DNA of 64,000 bases from Bolinopsis microptera. Lineage: Eukaryota; Ctenophora; Tentaculata; Lobata; Bolinopsidae. Positions 1 to 10,813 of this stretch are shown in pieces (position 1 is the first letter of the stretch; the number at the start of each line of letters is the position of its first letter). The stretch lies in assembly GCF_026151205.1 (NCBI RefSeq), contig NC_087072.1:23329603-23393602 (forward strand), given 5' to 3'. The notes beneath the pieces are model-generated. The model saw only the letters and a program-made list of their open reading frames with translations. It made no database searches and was not told where the DNA came from. Made by a program: the position numbers and the translations under genes.

Positions 1-2365
1 GACAGGCTGCTGATCCAATTAAGGTCACTATAAGGGGGAGGGGAGAGGGGTGAGGACAGGCTGCTGATCCAATTAAGGTCACTATAAGGGGGAGGGGAGA
101 GGGGTGGGGGACAGGCTGCTGATCCAATTAAGGTCACTATAAGGGGGAGGGGAGAGGGGTGGGGGACAGGCTGCTGATCCTATTAAGGTCACTATAAGGG
201 GGAGGGGAGAGGGGTGGGGGACAAGCTCCTGATCCTATTAAGGTCACTATAAGGGAGAGGGGAGAGGGGTGGGGGACAGGCTGCTGATCCAATTAAGGTC
301 ACTATAAGGGGGAGGGGAGAGGGGTGGGGGACAGGCTGCTGATCCAATTAAGGTCACTATAAGGGGGAGGGGAGAGGGGTGGGGGACAGGCTGCTGATCC
401 TATTAAGGTCACTATAAGGGGGAGGGGAGAGGGGTGGGGGACAAGCTCCTGATCCTATTAAGGTCACTATAAGGGAGAGGGGAGAGGGGTGGGGGACAGG
501 CTGCTGATCCTATTAAGGTCACTATAAGGGGGAGGGGAGGGGGGTGGGGGACAGGCTGCTGATCCAATTAAGGTCACTATAAGGGGGAGGGGAGAGGGGT
601 GGGGGACAGGCTGCTGATCCTATTAAGGTCACTATAAGGGGGAGGGGAGAGGGGTGGGGGACAGGCTGCTGATCCTATTAAGGTCACTATAAGGGGGAGG
701 GGAGAGGGGTGGGGGACAGGCTGCTGATCCAATTAAGGTCACTATAAGGGGGAGGGGAGAGGGGTGGGGGACAGGCTGCTGATCCTATTAAGGTCACTAT
801 AAGGGGGAGGGGAGAGGGGTGGGGGACAGGCTGCTGATCCAATTAAGGTCACTATAAGGGGGAGGGGAGAGGGGTGGGGGACAGGCTCCTGATCCTATTA
901 AGGTCACTATAAGGGGGAGGGGAGAGGGGTGGGGGACAAGCTCCTGATCCTATTAAGGTCACTATAAGGGGGAGGGGAGAGGGGTGGGGGACAGGCTGCT
1001 GATCCTATTAAGGTCACTATAAGGGGGAGGGGAGAGGGGTGGGGGACAAGCTCCTGATCCTATTAAGGTCACTATAAGGGGGAGGGGAGAGGCTCCTGAT
1101 CCTATTAAGGTCACTATAAGGGGAGGGGAGAGGGGTGGGGGACAGGCTGCTGATCCTATTAAGGTCACTATAAGGGGAGGGGAGAGGGGTGGGGGACAGG
1201 CTGCTGATCCTATTAAGGTCACTATAAGGGGAGGGGAGAGGGGTGGGGGACAGGCTGCTGATCCTATTAAGGTCACTATAAGGGGGAGGGGAGAGGGGTG
1301 GGGGACAGGCTGCTGATCCTATTAAGGTCACTATAAGGGGGAGGGGAGAGGGGTGGGGACAGGCTGCTGATCCTATTAAGGTCACTATAAGGGGAGGGGA
1401 GAGGGGTGGGGGACAGGCTGCTGATCCTATTAAGGTCACTATAAGGGGAGGGGAGAGGGGTGGGGGACAGGCTGCTGATCCTATTAAGGTCACTATAAGG
1501 GGGAGGGGAGAGGGGTGGGGGACAGGCTGCTGATCCTATTAAGGTCACTATAAGGGGGAGGGGAGAGGGGTGGGGGACAGGCTGCTGATCCTATTAAGGT
1601 CACTATAAGGGGGAGGGGAGAGGGGTGGGGGACAGGCTGCTGATCCAATTAAGGTCACTATAAGGGGGAGGGGAGAGGGGTGGGGGACAGGCTGCTGATC
1701 CTATTAAGGTCACTATAAGGGGGAGGGGAGAGGGGTGGGGGACAGGCTGCTGATCCAATTAAGGTCACTATAAGGGGGAGGGGAGAGGGGTGGGGGACAG
1801 GCTCCTGATCCTATTAAGGTCACTATAAGGGGGAGGGGAGAGGGGTGGGGGACAAGCTCCTGATCCTATTAAGGTCACTATAAGGGGGAGGGGAGAGGGG
1901 TGGGGGACAGGCTGCTGATCCTATTAAGGTCACTATAAGGGGGAGGGGAGAGGGGTGGGGGACAAGCTCCTGATCCTATTAAGGTCACTATAAGGGGGAG
2001 GGGAGAGGCTCCTGATCCTATTAAGGTCACTATAAGGGGAGGGGAGAGGGGTGGGGGACAGGCTGCTGATCCTATTAAGGTCACTATAAGGGGGAGGGGA
2101 GAGGGGTGGGGGACAGGCTGCTGATCCTATTAAGGTCACTATAAGGGGAGGGGAGAGGGGTGGGGGACAGGCTGCTGATCCTATTAAGGTCACTATAAGG
2201 GGGAGGGGAGAGGGGTGGGGGACAGGCTGCTGATCCTATTAAGGTCACTATAAGGGGGAGGGGAGAGGGGTGGGGACAGGCTGCTGATCCTATTAAGGTC
2301 ACTATAAGGGGAGGGGAGAGGGGTGGGGGACAGGCTCCTGATCCTATTAAGGTTACTTTAAGGGG
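1..2365. repeat. G-rich minisatellite, ~55-bp unit, about 42 copies
   Basis: Tandem copies of a ~55-bp unit that begins GACAGGCTGCTGATCC, continues AATTAAGGTCACTATAAG, and ends with four G runs (G5-A-G4-AGA-G4-T-G5). Variants differ by CTGCTG/CTCCTG, CCAATT/CCTATT and one G. Two shortened monomers (joins at 1091 and 2007) and a matching order of variants show a 916-bp block was duplicated within the array. The left end lies outside the window; the last copy decays at 2331-2365. The long proline-rich reading frames on the minus strand are only the repeat read through. It probably sits in the last intron of the WDR24-like gene whose final exon follows. Confidence 0.97.
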
Positions 2366-2505
2366 ACGGGGTCTTTATCACAATTATCTCGAAATCGGTA
2401 CCATGACTTTCAGCACTCATAATAATTTTTTTGAGTTCTTATACCATCATGCATCAGCATAAAATAATATTCAAATTATATACATTTTTGAAAATATTTT
2501 CGCAG

Positions 2506-2809
2506 AAAATTGTTCACTTTTTACAAGGTTTGCGTTCAGGTACTGAACACTAAGAACGTGATAACAGCGATGTGCACCAAGTGCAGCACAAATGACAAAG
2601 TTGGCGGTAAACGGGCGGTGCTGCACAGTGGCCTGTGCAGCAGGTGCGGTATTGTTGCAGTGTGTTCCCTCTGTAGAATAGCGGTCAAAGGTCTCTACAT
2701 CTGGTGTCAGGGCTGCTGTCACGGCGGCCATCCTCATCATATGAGACAATGGTTTGAGAATAATCGACTCTGTCCCGCCGCTTGCGGGCATGCCTGTCAG
2801 TTCTCTTGA
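2506..2809 (+). CDS. WDR24: WDR24-like GATOR2 subunit, last exon (C-terminal RING/zinc module)
   Basis: An open frame with no upstream methionine ends at TGA 2807-2809. It carries a dense Cys/His module: CTKC, CSRCG, CSLC, then VKGLYIWCQGC, HGGH, a W-F pair, and CPAACGHAC close to the C-terminus. That order, ending four residues after the last Cys pair, is the C-terminal zinc-binding module of the GATOR2/SEA beta-propeller proteins, closest to WDR24 as I know the family. GATOR2 acts at the lysosome to relay amino-acid supply to mTORC1. A splice acceptor (TTTTCGCAG) ends at 2505; a downstream acceptor near 2535 is also possible. The upstream exons must lie left of the window, so the minisatellite would be intronic. 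Family call is fairly secure; WDR24 versus a paralogue is less so. Confidence 0.72.
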
Positions 2810-3440
2810 CAATTTGGAAACTATCTTAAATTTGCAAAGTTAAATGTGTTTTGATTGTTTATTCCGGGTCCTGTATATTTAAGTTTGATTCAAATTGTTT
2901 TAACTGGGATAGACTTATTCAGGGGAACCTCTCTTCAGAAACTGGGCAGTTTTATTTTTCGAATACTGAATTATCCAAGTACTCTAGAGTAAAGTGTAGT
3001 AAACACCTCCTCCCCCGTCTGTAAGCCACAATATGAATAACCATAGTTATTGTGTAAAAAGTACCCTTTATAGCTTTACGCAATATGTGAATATTATAAT
3101 ACTGATAAAATAATACTTTCGTTGATTGAAATGTCTCTTATTCTAGATTCCTTACACGTCATAACTAAATAACTTGTAAAATTTGATAACTTCTTTTGTA
3201 CCTTTTTTGATATCTGTTTTATTAAGGTATCATAGATATGTAGTTTATAGAGGGTAGAAAAGATGATTTTAATAATTTAAAATCCGATTGTAACAATGTA
3301 ACATTAACTTTCACAACGATCTTTGATTTCATTTATATTTCTGCGTTTCATTTTAAGTCTGTTATTTTCTATTCTTATAATCGGATAATGTAATATTAGC
3401 GAATAGAAATTAATAGATATTTCTGTACTTAGTCCCGATA
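2810..3440. other. 3' flank of the WDR24-like exon
   Basis: AT-rich sequence directly after the stop codon. It probably contains the 3' UTR. I see no clear polyadenylation hexamer, gene or repeat in it. Confidence 0.5.
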
Positions 3441-3756
3441 TAATAGTAGTATCGAGTTTCTGCTCAAAATTGAATGCTTTTGAGGATGATATGTATGAGT
3501 TGATAAGGTCCATCGATGATCGAGTTCTCGAAATCGAAAAACAACTTTCAGCAGAAACTCGATAAAGACCTTGAAAAGCTCCGCAACTCCGGCAAGGTCA
3601 TAGTACCACTACCACTTACCAGCGGACAAGACCACCAACATGTACCTCGTGTCAACAGAACGATAAACTCCTAACCGAAAATGTAACAAAAACGTATAAG
3701 AATGCTAATCCAGAGAAGAAAGACGACATTGACAAAATGTCAGCCAAACTGGGGGG
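3440..3756 (+). pseudogene. Decayed reverse transcriptase N-terminal fragment
   Basis: Reading in shifting plus-strand frames gives NAFEDDMYELIRSI, then FQQKLDKDLEKLRNSGKVIV, then ADKTTNMYLVSTE, then DKLLTENVTKTYKNANPEKK. The ADKT-N-Y and LL-ENVTKTYK order is the fingers region of the same unusual RT type whose palm region (YVDD) survives at 54890-55588. At least two frame breaks and a short insertion near 3605 make it dead. It stops where the MITE at 3757 begins. Class is uncertain: Penelope-like or a related non-LTR-type RT. Confidence 0.55.
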
Positions 3757-4020
3757 CGGGGGCCATCTACTTTAACTTACTCTTAGGACGTCCGCCAAAA
3801 TCACAGATTTACAGGCCTCCTCCTGTCCGGGTGTGTCCGTATTTTCAAAACCCCTCCCCTCCCTATTTGATAAAATTTAAAGAGTTGAAATAAATTCTGC
3901 CAAAATTCCCGGATTTTCAGAAACCACCCCTCCCCCTGTCCGGATTTGTCCGAAATTCCAAAACCACCCTACCCCCCCTCCCTATTAGTATTTGCTGGAC
4001 GTCCTGAGTAGATGGCCCCT
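3757..4020. mobile_element. MITE-like element with GGGCCATCTACT inverted ends
   Basis: The left end GGGGGCCATCTACT (near 3757) is matched inverted at the right end (AGTAGATGGCCCC, to 4020), followed inward on both sides by AGGACGTCC. The interior is C-rich (runs of CCCCTCCC) with repeats of GTCCGGRTKTGTCC. It lies directly against the dead RT fragment. I could not define a target-site duplication. Confidence 0.55.
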
Positions 4021-4059
4021 TGCCCGATCAAGCTGTAATTAGAAGACCTAGTGTGTAGC

Positions 4060-4663
4060 GCTCCTACTAAATCGCTCGCCCAAATTTTAAGAAAATTCTT
4101 GTGAAAAGGCCCTTTCCACTTTCACGAATCACCCCCCATGACGTAGGGTTAAAATGCTTCCTGGAGAGTTATGGGCAAAAAACCGTTTTGGTCACGTGAC
4201 AGGCTAGTAAAAGTAAAACTTGACCATTGTTAATGATCTGGCCCGGCGCGCGCTACTTCGTAGCACTTGCCATTTCGTAGCACTTGCCATTTCGAGAAGA
4301 AAGCGGCGCGCGCTACTTCGAAGAAATTTAGACGAGTAACATCCGTCAATAGTAAAACGTGAATTCGATTATTTAGGGCTCGGGTTAGGGTTAGGGTTGT
4401 GGTTAAGATTATGGATAGCTTCGGGGTTATGGTTAGGGTTGGGATTAGGGTTTATGTATGATGTAGAACCGTTTTTTGTAGCGCGATGCACTACTGGGTC
4501 GCGCGCGCGCATATCATCCAATAATGCTTCTCGCAACCACCAACGTATGCAGATCGGCGAGATGCGAAGGATTGACATCGTGAATCAAAACCGTTTTGTA
4601 CGGCTGCAAAACCAAAAAAACCAAAGTCACGTGAAATTTTTGGGCGAGCGATTTAGTAAGAGC
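4060..4663. mobile_element. TIR element with interstitial telomere-like tract
   Basis: The ends are inverted copies: CTACTAAATCGCTCGCCC at the left and its reverse complement at 4638-4655 on the right, giving ~30-bp imperfect TIRs. The interior holds a GTCACGTGAC palindrome (4192), a GC-rich hairpin segment shared with 50846-50900, and a TTAGGG-like tract. The design (TIR, CACGTG, telomere-like tract) resembles the Mutator-like MITEs at 26394 and 57149, but I see no clear TSD here. Confidence 0.55.
4382..4453 (+). repeat. Degenerate interstitial TTAGGG tract
   Basis: GGGTTAGGGTTAGGGTT followed by altered copies (GGTTAAGATT, GGGGTTATGG, GGGTTGGGATTAGGG). It is inside a TIR element, so it travels with a transposon and does not mark a chromosome end. 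Similar tracts are at 26504-26550 and 57420-57460, also inside MITEs. Confidence 0.8.
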
Positions 4664-5109
4664 CCTGTCGATGGCGCACTGTACTACCTACTATATTACA
4701 TTATGCACTCAAGAGGCCAGCAGCTACAAGTAAAATACCCGAAGCTATGTTTTTGGGTAAGTAATTAAAGGTGCTTTTTGGTGACAAACGGATTTGAGTC
4801 TTCTCAAAGTAGGCTTTGACAATAGCATTTTTGAGCCTTACTGATAGTACGGTTTCACTAATTCACTCGCCATGGATTATAGGATAAGCGCGCTATTTTG
4901 TATTTCGCATTGGATATAAAGATGACCAATGATATTGCAGTGTTTAAGTCACGTGCGCGTGATATAGCGCGCTGGCGTGTGATCTTGAGATCAGATCACA
5001 GATACAAACTTTTGTTCCCTCCTCTTTTTCACTCCCTCTCTGCATTATGCCTTCTGATAAACCTATCGCTTGCAGTTTGTTGAATATCTATGTCATCTGT
5101 CAGTGTCAT
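4664..5109. other. No recognised feature
   Basis: AT-rich sequence with short CACGTGCGCG-type stretches near 4951. I see no gene or defined repeat. Confidence 0.4.
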
Positions 5110-5182
5110 CTGTCATTCCGCCGAATCTTTATGGTTTGAACATAATAGGCTATTATGTTTATGAACATAATAGCCTGGGGTC
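5110..5182 (+). repeat. Short dispersed repeat ending in CCTGGGG palindrome (copy 1)
   Basis: TGTCATTCCGCCGAATCTTT, then TATTATGTTTATGAACATAA, then TAGCCTGGGG. Other copies: 23780-23845 (plus), 61079-61153 (minus, most complete), part at 50641-50690, and the terminal ACCTGGGGACCCCAGG at 33272-33290. The family ends in a near-perfect palindrome and has no coding capacity. Confidence 0.75.
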
Positions 5183-5239
5183 TTGGAGGACTTCGCCGCT
5201 TCGACGCGCCGCGCGAACTAGCATTCTTGCTTCGTCGAC

Positions 5240-5270
5240 GATCGTTGCTCTGCTTCGCAGAGCAACGATC
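5240..5270. repeat. Perfect 14-bp hairpin with TTC loop
   Basis: Arms GATCGTTGCTCTGC and GCAGAGCAACGATC are separated by TTC. It is one of several small GC-rich hairpins in this window that share the CTTCG (CGAAG on the other strand) apex. Confidence 0.9.
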
Positions 5271-5318
5271 TCGATGGATTGACATCGTCAATCAACCTGG
5301 GGTCCTTAGGTAAGATTT

Positions 5319-5408
5319 GTAGGTTTACAACCTACCAGGACGCGCGCCGAGTTGGACTCGTCGACGGTCCCTATATGGAACAGATATTTTACGAGTATCA
5401 CCCGTTAA
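5319..5408 (+). repeat. Dispersed repeat B (copy 1)
   Basis: It begins with the imperfect palindrome GTAGGTTTACAACCTAC, runs through GACGCGCGCCGAGTTGGACT and ends near GTATCACCCGTTAA. Further copies are at 41904-41995 (plus) and 49744-49836 (minus). Confidence 0.85.
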
Positions 5409-5433
5409 GGTACCTAAGATACAAGGTATTTTA

Positions 5434-5532
5434 GCGCTTGACATACGTTGCATGCCACTTTTCGCGCGCGAAGCGCGCGCCGCCGAAGGCGGAAAATTAT
5501 CTCTGATATTGGGATACGAAACATGTATCAAT
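5434..5532. repeat. Repeat D with GCGCGCGAAGCGCGC hairpin (copy 1)
   Basis: It contains TTGACATACGTTGCATGCCA, a GCGCGC-GAA-GCGCGC hairpin, GCCGCCGAAGGCGG, and ends CGAAACATGTATCAA. The inverted copy at 42375-42430 shares both ends but lacks the middle. Its apex contains GCGAAGC, a heptamer known to form an unusually stable DNA mini-hairpin. Confidence 0.75.
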
Positions 5533-5533
5533 T

Positions 5534-5998
5534 TAGCGCTAATTTAGGCCAGCACAATTTTCTTCAAACAAATAGATATTGAGTATCCTTCCCGACCTTC
5601 AACATTCAATTGCAACCAAAATTTGTAAGCTTACTCATAGACATAGACTTACAAGGAAAGTGTCCGAAAAATATCAACTCCGATATCCACCAAATTTTTC
5701 GGACAGTTGTGAAAGCCCTATTGGAAGGTCGTCGCCAATTTTCAGAATGATCTCATTCAAGGAACTGAAGATATATCCGAATAATACGACAAAAATCAAC
5801 GAATTTGGTCAAATTACGCGACTTTTACAGCTACTTTTGCTCCAAAAGCCGCGCACCATCAAATATGGCACCTAGGCGAAACTCACTGATCTTTCCAAAA
5901 AGGTATGACAAATTTGGTATTGTGAAAATTCTCACAGTCTCTAGAAAACAATGGTACAAAAATTTTAAATCCGAGCAAGTTTATTTTTATCGTGCAGG
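5534..5998 (+). repeat. Dispersed element C (copy 1)
   Basis: From AGGCCAGCACAATTTTC through GTCAAATTACGCGACTTTTA and CTCACAGTCTCTAGAAAACA to TTTATTTTTATCGTGCA. The more complete copy at 49848-50429 has inverted ends TAGGCAGTGC, suggesting a DNA-transposon-derived MITE. A reversed 3' part is at 50689-50845. Confidence 0.7.
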
Positions 5999-6002
5999 AT
6001 TG

Positions 6003-6112
6003 GGCGACATCTGTCCGACAGCGACATCTGTCCGAAAGCTGAATTAGGGATTTCGGACAGATGTCGCTGTCGGACAGGAGTCGTTTTTGGCGACATCTGT
6101 CCGAAATTTGGA
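6003..6112. repeat. Cluster of CGACATCTGTCCGA inverted motifs (copy 1)
   Basis: The 14-mer CGACATCTGTCCGA (or its complement TCGGACAGATGTCG) occurs about five times in both orientations within ~110 bp, joined by TCGGACAGGAGTCG. A related cluster is at 22815-22905. The arrangement can form alternative hairpins. Confidence 0.8.
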
Positions 6113-6517
6113 TCATATTGTAATTTCGGTTCACATTCGTATTTCACAAGCTCACAGGTAATCTCGTGACGTTCTAAAGCTGATGTGATCGCTTAAGATC
6201 TGATCCATCGATACGTGATTGACTAGTTGAGAACAGGATCGTGCTAGCCGTACCCTAACAAGCTGTCGATCACATCACAGGACATGAGTACATATAGGAC
6301 AGCAGTATGGAGATCATTTATCGCAATCCACAATGGCAACCAATCAACCACCAATCCTAACTTCGCTCCTCACATGTAGAATCAACACGAAGCTGCACAG
6401 ATGAGGATTCCTCACTCATCCAAAATCGCAGAAGGTTGGCATCACGGATTCCATTCAATGCTGTCCTGATCGAAGCCCACAATTTGGAAGTTCCTTGATT
6501 GCCTTAAAGTAAAACAA
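6113..6517. other. Unassigned sequence left of the hAT insertion
   Basis: Short coding-like stretches can be read on the plus strand near 6400-6500, but with stops and no recognised domain. I see nothing firm. Confidence 0.3.
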
Positions 6518-7234
6518 GCCCTTACCAGTGGCGTAACGTTGCCTGTTGGCGCCCCCCTGCCGAAAAGGCGCCCCCCTGTTGGCGCCCCCTCCCCTTTTGG
6601 TGCCCCTCCCTAAAATTGAACAAATTAGGTGATTTTAGAAGATACGCCGGTAAAAATCTCTAAAAAAGTGTGTATCTAGAGCAAAACGCGCAGTTTTGCT
6701 AGTTTTTTTATTTCAAAATTCAAATAAACTTTACATCAATGTATTACAGTTATGTTCAATAAAAAGACCACAATATCTCCTGTGAAGCAAAAACATGGAA
6801 AAAGCGAGCTAGAAAAATATTCATGATACTCAACACTACCAGGCTCAGCTGGAGTGAGAAACAATATATGTAAAAACATCAAGGTAAAATTTATTTTGGC
6901 TGAACCAAAACACGGTGGTAAGACCATAATAACATTGGTGCCGACCCTACATAAAATCATTAATAAATAATCAAGAGAACAAATTTAAATGTATACGATA
7001 CCTTCTTGCTACTACTCCACAAACTTACACGACATAACAACAAAATAACATAATTAAATAATATTATAATAAAACAATCTATAATCTAGCCACTCACGTA
7101 CTGCGTGACGCGCTTCGGGTTGTTTCATAAGAGAAAAAACGGCGCGTTCTACTGCAGGTGCGAGGGGCAAATTATAGAGAGTATGACATTCATAAAGTAA
7201 AATATATATATAATAATATTCCATGATGGGCCGT

Positions 7235-10200
7235 CTAATCAGGCCAGCATACGTCAGAAGACCAGAGAAATTCAGTTAGCTTTGTTTTGAAAATAGAAAT
7301 TTTCTCAGTCTGTCTAACATAGGCTGGCAGTGCATTCCACAGAAGCATTGTTCTATAAAAGAAGCTGTTTCTGAAACTATCGCAGTTTGGTACAATAGAG
7401 CAGGTATATGTGCTGGTGTCAAGTCCTTCAATGACTGATGCCGTGCTCCTTGTGTACCTCATTGTTCCAGCTTCAACAACAGTAATATATTCAGGTAGAG
7501 ATATACTTACCAAATCATTTACTATTTTATAGAAGAGCGTAATTGAATTATGGATGAACTTAGATCTAATGGGTAGAATTTTAAGCTCCTTCTGCTTCTC
7601 ATAAAATACAATATCACTATAATGATCAAACTGTTGTCCATTGATCCATTTGATCGCTCTTTTCTGGATTGCCTCAAACTTCGACATGTGTGTCGATCGC
7701 TGAGGACACCATATAACTGAGCAATGTTCAAAGATTGATCTTACAATGGTAAGGTAGAAAGCCCTCTTTTGGCGTTTATCCATGGTAAAATGACAGGTTC
7801 TCTTTAAGAGCCCAAGCTTCGAGCTTGCTTTAGATATCAATTGATCACAATGTGCACCCCACAGAAACCTGTTGTTCATTATTACACCAAGATCTGTATG
7901 GGATGCCACATAATCAATTATGACTTCATTAAGATTATACCAATAAATATTAAAAGGAAGATTGTCTAATACATTTCTTTGCAGAGTTACAGATAACACC
8001 TTACACTTTGAAGGGTGAAAAGTCATTTTGTTATCGATTGACCAGGCAAACAACCTGTCTATATCTCCTTGAAGAATATAGTGGTCTTCAAAGCATTCGA
8101 TGACCCTCCAAATTTTGGTGTCATCTGCATACAATGCTACATTTGTATCCTCCGAAACACACGAGAACATGTCGTTGATGAATAGAACAAACAGAAGTGG
8201 TCCCAGAATAGATCCCTGGGGCACTCCTGATTGCACGGGAAGCATGCTTGAGACAGCTCCGCCTACAACAACCTGCTGTCGTCTGTCTTGTAAATACGAC
8301 TTTAAAAATCTAAGCATCAGACCATCAATACCATATAAATTTTTTAGCTTGCGAAGGATTAAGTCATGTGAGACACTGTCAAATGCCTTAGCAAAATCAA
8401 AATAAACAATGTCGGATCTTGACTTATTGTTCAGGGCCAGTGCAAGGTTGTCTGTGAATGGGACCATCTGGGTAGTGCAAGACTTCCCATTCACAAAACC
8501 GTGTTGTCTACAGTCGATTAACCCTTCACAAGCTGCGAGCAACTCTTCCGAAATACAACGTTCAAAAACTTTCATAACTAAGCATGTCAGTGAGATGGGT
8601 CTGTAATTTTCAACAGATCCTTTTTCACCCTTCTTGTGTACCGGGACAACAGAAGCAAGCTTCCATTCCTCCGGCACACATCCAGTCACAAAAGAGCTGT
8701 TGAAAATCATGGTTAGAGGCTTTGCAAGAGTGCTCGCACAATTTTTTAACACAGTGCCATGGATACCATCTGGACCTGCGGCTTTACCCGGTTTAACCCC
8801 TTTCAAAATTAACAAAACATCCAACACGTGAAATCTCAAATCCATAAAATTGTTACTGGAGCTCATGTCGATGTCAATGTCATATGAGCTACTTGAGGAG
8901 AATTGTTGATAGAAGTATTCATTGAATAAGCTAGCCTGTTCAACTGGTGTGTTCCTAAAACGATCACCGTATCGGACCGTTTCAGGTATCCTAGTCGACT
9001 TAGACTTTGATTTCACGTGTGTCCAAAACTTTTTGGAAATAAGGGCAGAATCAGAATCATCTTCGACACTGAGTCTCATCTTTTCGTTCATTATGCGTTT
9101 AAAATCTTTGCGGTACTGACGGAACTTTTCAAGATCAGACTCATTGCCAGATTCATTAGCCTTTTCTCTCCATTTCTCTTTATCTCTCAGAACCCTATCA
9201 CAATCAGAGTCATGCCAAGGCGGCTGAAACTCACACTTAACATTTTTCTTTGGGATATATTCAATGCAGAGTTTAATCAGAACATCTTTGAAAAGAGGCC
9301 AGGAAATGTGTGGATCATGAGACCCAGCCACATTATCCCAATTGACCCGCCTCAGAGCAAAGTTCAAGCCGTCCCAATTGGCTTTGGTATAGTTATATAC
9401 TTTGCGTTTAGGAGACTTTCTGCGGCTGACATTGAAGTTTATCCCAAAGTTGATACCAAAGTGGTCAGATAAGCACGCCTCATTATGATCCAGTATTTTT
9501 AAATTGTTAATAATATTAGGGACATTTGTGAACAGTAAATCAAGCACATTCCCTGCTTTATGTGTAGGTTCATTAATTAGTTGAGTGTGTCCTAGGTCAC
9601 CAGTAAGGAAATCCAGGAAGCCATTTTGCAGTTCACAGGATGTCTCACCAGCAGGCCAAGAAACACAGTTCAAATTCATATCTCCTATTAAAACATGCTT
9701 GTCAATCTTCTTTTTTAATGCAAGAGTTCTAAAATAATTAGAAAATTCCACGTAATTGTCGTCGCTTAAAGTCCCCACTCTATAAAAAGTCGAAATACAC
9801 AACTTTCTACCAGTCGGAAGCTTTAAGACAACAGACAATAACTCAGCTTGAGCTTTCACTACAGCTATCCTAGTACTAGTAACATCTAGATCAAATCTAT
9901 GAGCTATTAAGACTCCACCCCCGTTTTTTCTAAACCTCTTAGGTCGTTCAGGATCCCATGGATGAGTTTTGAGGGACCTGTCCAGCCTAAAGATTTTATA
10001 ACCAGAAGGTAGAATCTCACTATCCAATATTGACTTTTTCAGCCAAGTCTCATTTAAAATAACAATATCAGGTTTGTTTGTATACAAAAAACCATGCAGT
10101 TCATGTACTTTCGTCATGTTAAGTGGTGGGTTAACTGACGCAAGGTCACGAGTGTTAATTAGACCTTGTACATTGTTATAAAAAACAGATATAGGCTTTT

Positions 10201-10711
10201 TCCCAGGTCCTGGATTTAAAAGTGACGTGTTACATATAATAAGCAATATTAGGTTCAGGGAGAAAGTGTAGATAACCAGAGCAGTAAGAACACCAATCCA
10301 TCTCAGAAAGAATTGGAATGATCTTCTCAGAGCAGATGATTTACGACACTTTAAATAATAAGATCCTTTATCAAAATATCTCAGAATAAATGCTGTCATA
10401 ATTATTAGGAAATACAGGTTAATACTACTATAAAGGCTGGGAAGATTACCAGGTCTACCAATATGACTAATATTCTTTAATCCACTGTCCACACGTGTTG
10501 ATAGATCCAACGAAATAACAATAATAAATAACAAAATATACAGATATAAAATTAGTGAACTGACAAATAATCCAATGGGTGAACATAACTGGGACAACAC
10601 AGACACGTAGCAGACTTTTCTTTTACCACAAACTTTTCGAACAACAGAATTAAACTTTCCAGTGCATATGCGGTGTTGCTGGTCATTTATTCCCATGTGT
10701 AGCAATGTCAC
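7235..10711 (-). CDS. CR1-like LINE ORF2: membrane leader, AP endonuclease, reverse transcriptase
   Basis: The open frame has 1158 codons; it starts with GTG and its first ATG is codon 6 (10694-10696). Residues ~45-67, 97-111 and 136-159 are three hydrophobic, membrane-like segments, followed by NPGP at 166-169. The exo/endo-phosphatase-type endonuclease follows (~174-425), with ILNETWL (Glu221), GDMNLN (343-348) and SDH (415-417). RT spans ~625-900: PGKAAGPDGI, YRPISLT, DFAKAFDS, SGVPQGSILGPLLF, and the catalytic YADD at 861-864. A C-terminal thumb/connection region ends near VCWPD. Its role is target nicking and target-primed reverse transcription. There is no internal stop or frameshift, so the protein may still work. 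The membrane leader before NPGP is unusual. Confidence 0.93.
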   Translation of the reverse strand: MTLLHMGINDQQHRICTGKFNSVVRKVCGKRKVCYVSVLSQLCSPIGLFVSSLILYLYILLFIIVISLDLSTRVDSGLKNISHIGRPGNLPSLYSSINLYFLIIMTAFILRYFDKGSYYLKCRKSSALRRSFQFFLRWIGVLTALVIYTFSLNLILLIICNTSLLNPGPGKKPISVFYNNVQGLINTRDLASVNPPLNMTKVHELHGFLYTNKPDIVILNETWLKKSILDSEILPSGYKIFRLDRSLKTHPWDPERPKRFRKNGGGVLIAHRFDLDVTSTRIAVVKAQAELLSVVLKLPTGRKLCISTFYRVGTLSDDNYVEFSNYFRTLALKKKIDKHVLIGDMNLNCVSWPAGETSCELQNGFLDFLTGDLGHTQLINEPTHKAGNVLDLLFTNVPNIINNLKILDHNEACLSDHFGINFGINFNVSRRKSPKRKVYNYTKANWDGLNFALRRVNWDNVAGSHDPHISWPLFKDVLIKLCIEYIPKKNVKCEFQPPWHDSDCDRVLRDKEKWREKANESGNESDLEKFRQYRKDFKRIMNEKMRLSVEDDSDSALISKKFWTHVKSKSKSTRIPETVRYGDRFRNTPVEQASLFNEYFYQQFSSSSSYDIDIDMSSSNNFMDLRFHVLDVLLILKGVKPGKAAGPDGIHGTVLKNCASTLAKPLTMIFNSSFVTGCVPEEWKLASVVPVHKKGEKGSVENYRPISLTCLVMKVFERCISEELLAACEGLIDCRQHGFVNGKSCTTQMVPFTDNLALALNNKSRSDIVYFDFAKAFDSVSHDLILRKLKNLYGIDGLMLRFLKSYLQDRRQQVVVGGAVSSMLPVQSGVPQGSILGPLLFVLFINDMFSCVSEDTNVALYADDTKIWRVIECFEDHYILQGDIDRLFAWSIDNKMTFHPSKCKVLSVTLQRNVLDNLPFNIYWYNLNEVIIDYVASHTDLGVIMNNRFLWGAHCDQLISKASSKLGLLKRTCHFTMDKRQKRAFYLTIVRSIFEHCSVIWCPQRSTHMSKFEAIQKRAIKWINGQQFDHYSDIVFYEKQKELKILPIRSKFIHNSITLFYKIVNDLVSISLPEYITVVEAGTMRYTRSTASVIEGLDTSTYTCSIVPNCDSFRNSFFYRTMLLWNALPAYVRQTEKISIFKTKLTEFLWSSDVCWPD

Positions 10712-10813
10712 GGTTGTGTTTTACCCAGGTGTATCTATCACTCAAAATTCACTTTTTAATACATCATCTAAATAATTTATCTAACAAATATGAATCATAC
10801 TTAAATACCAATC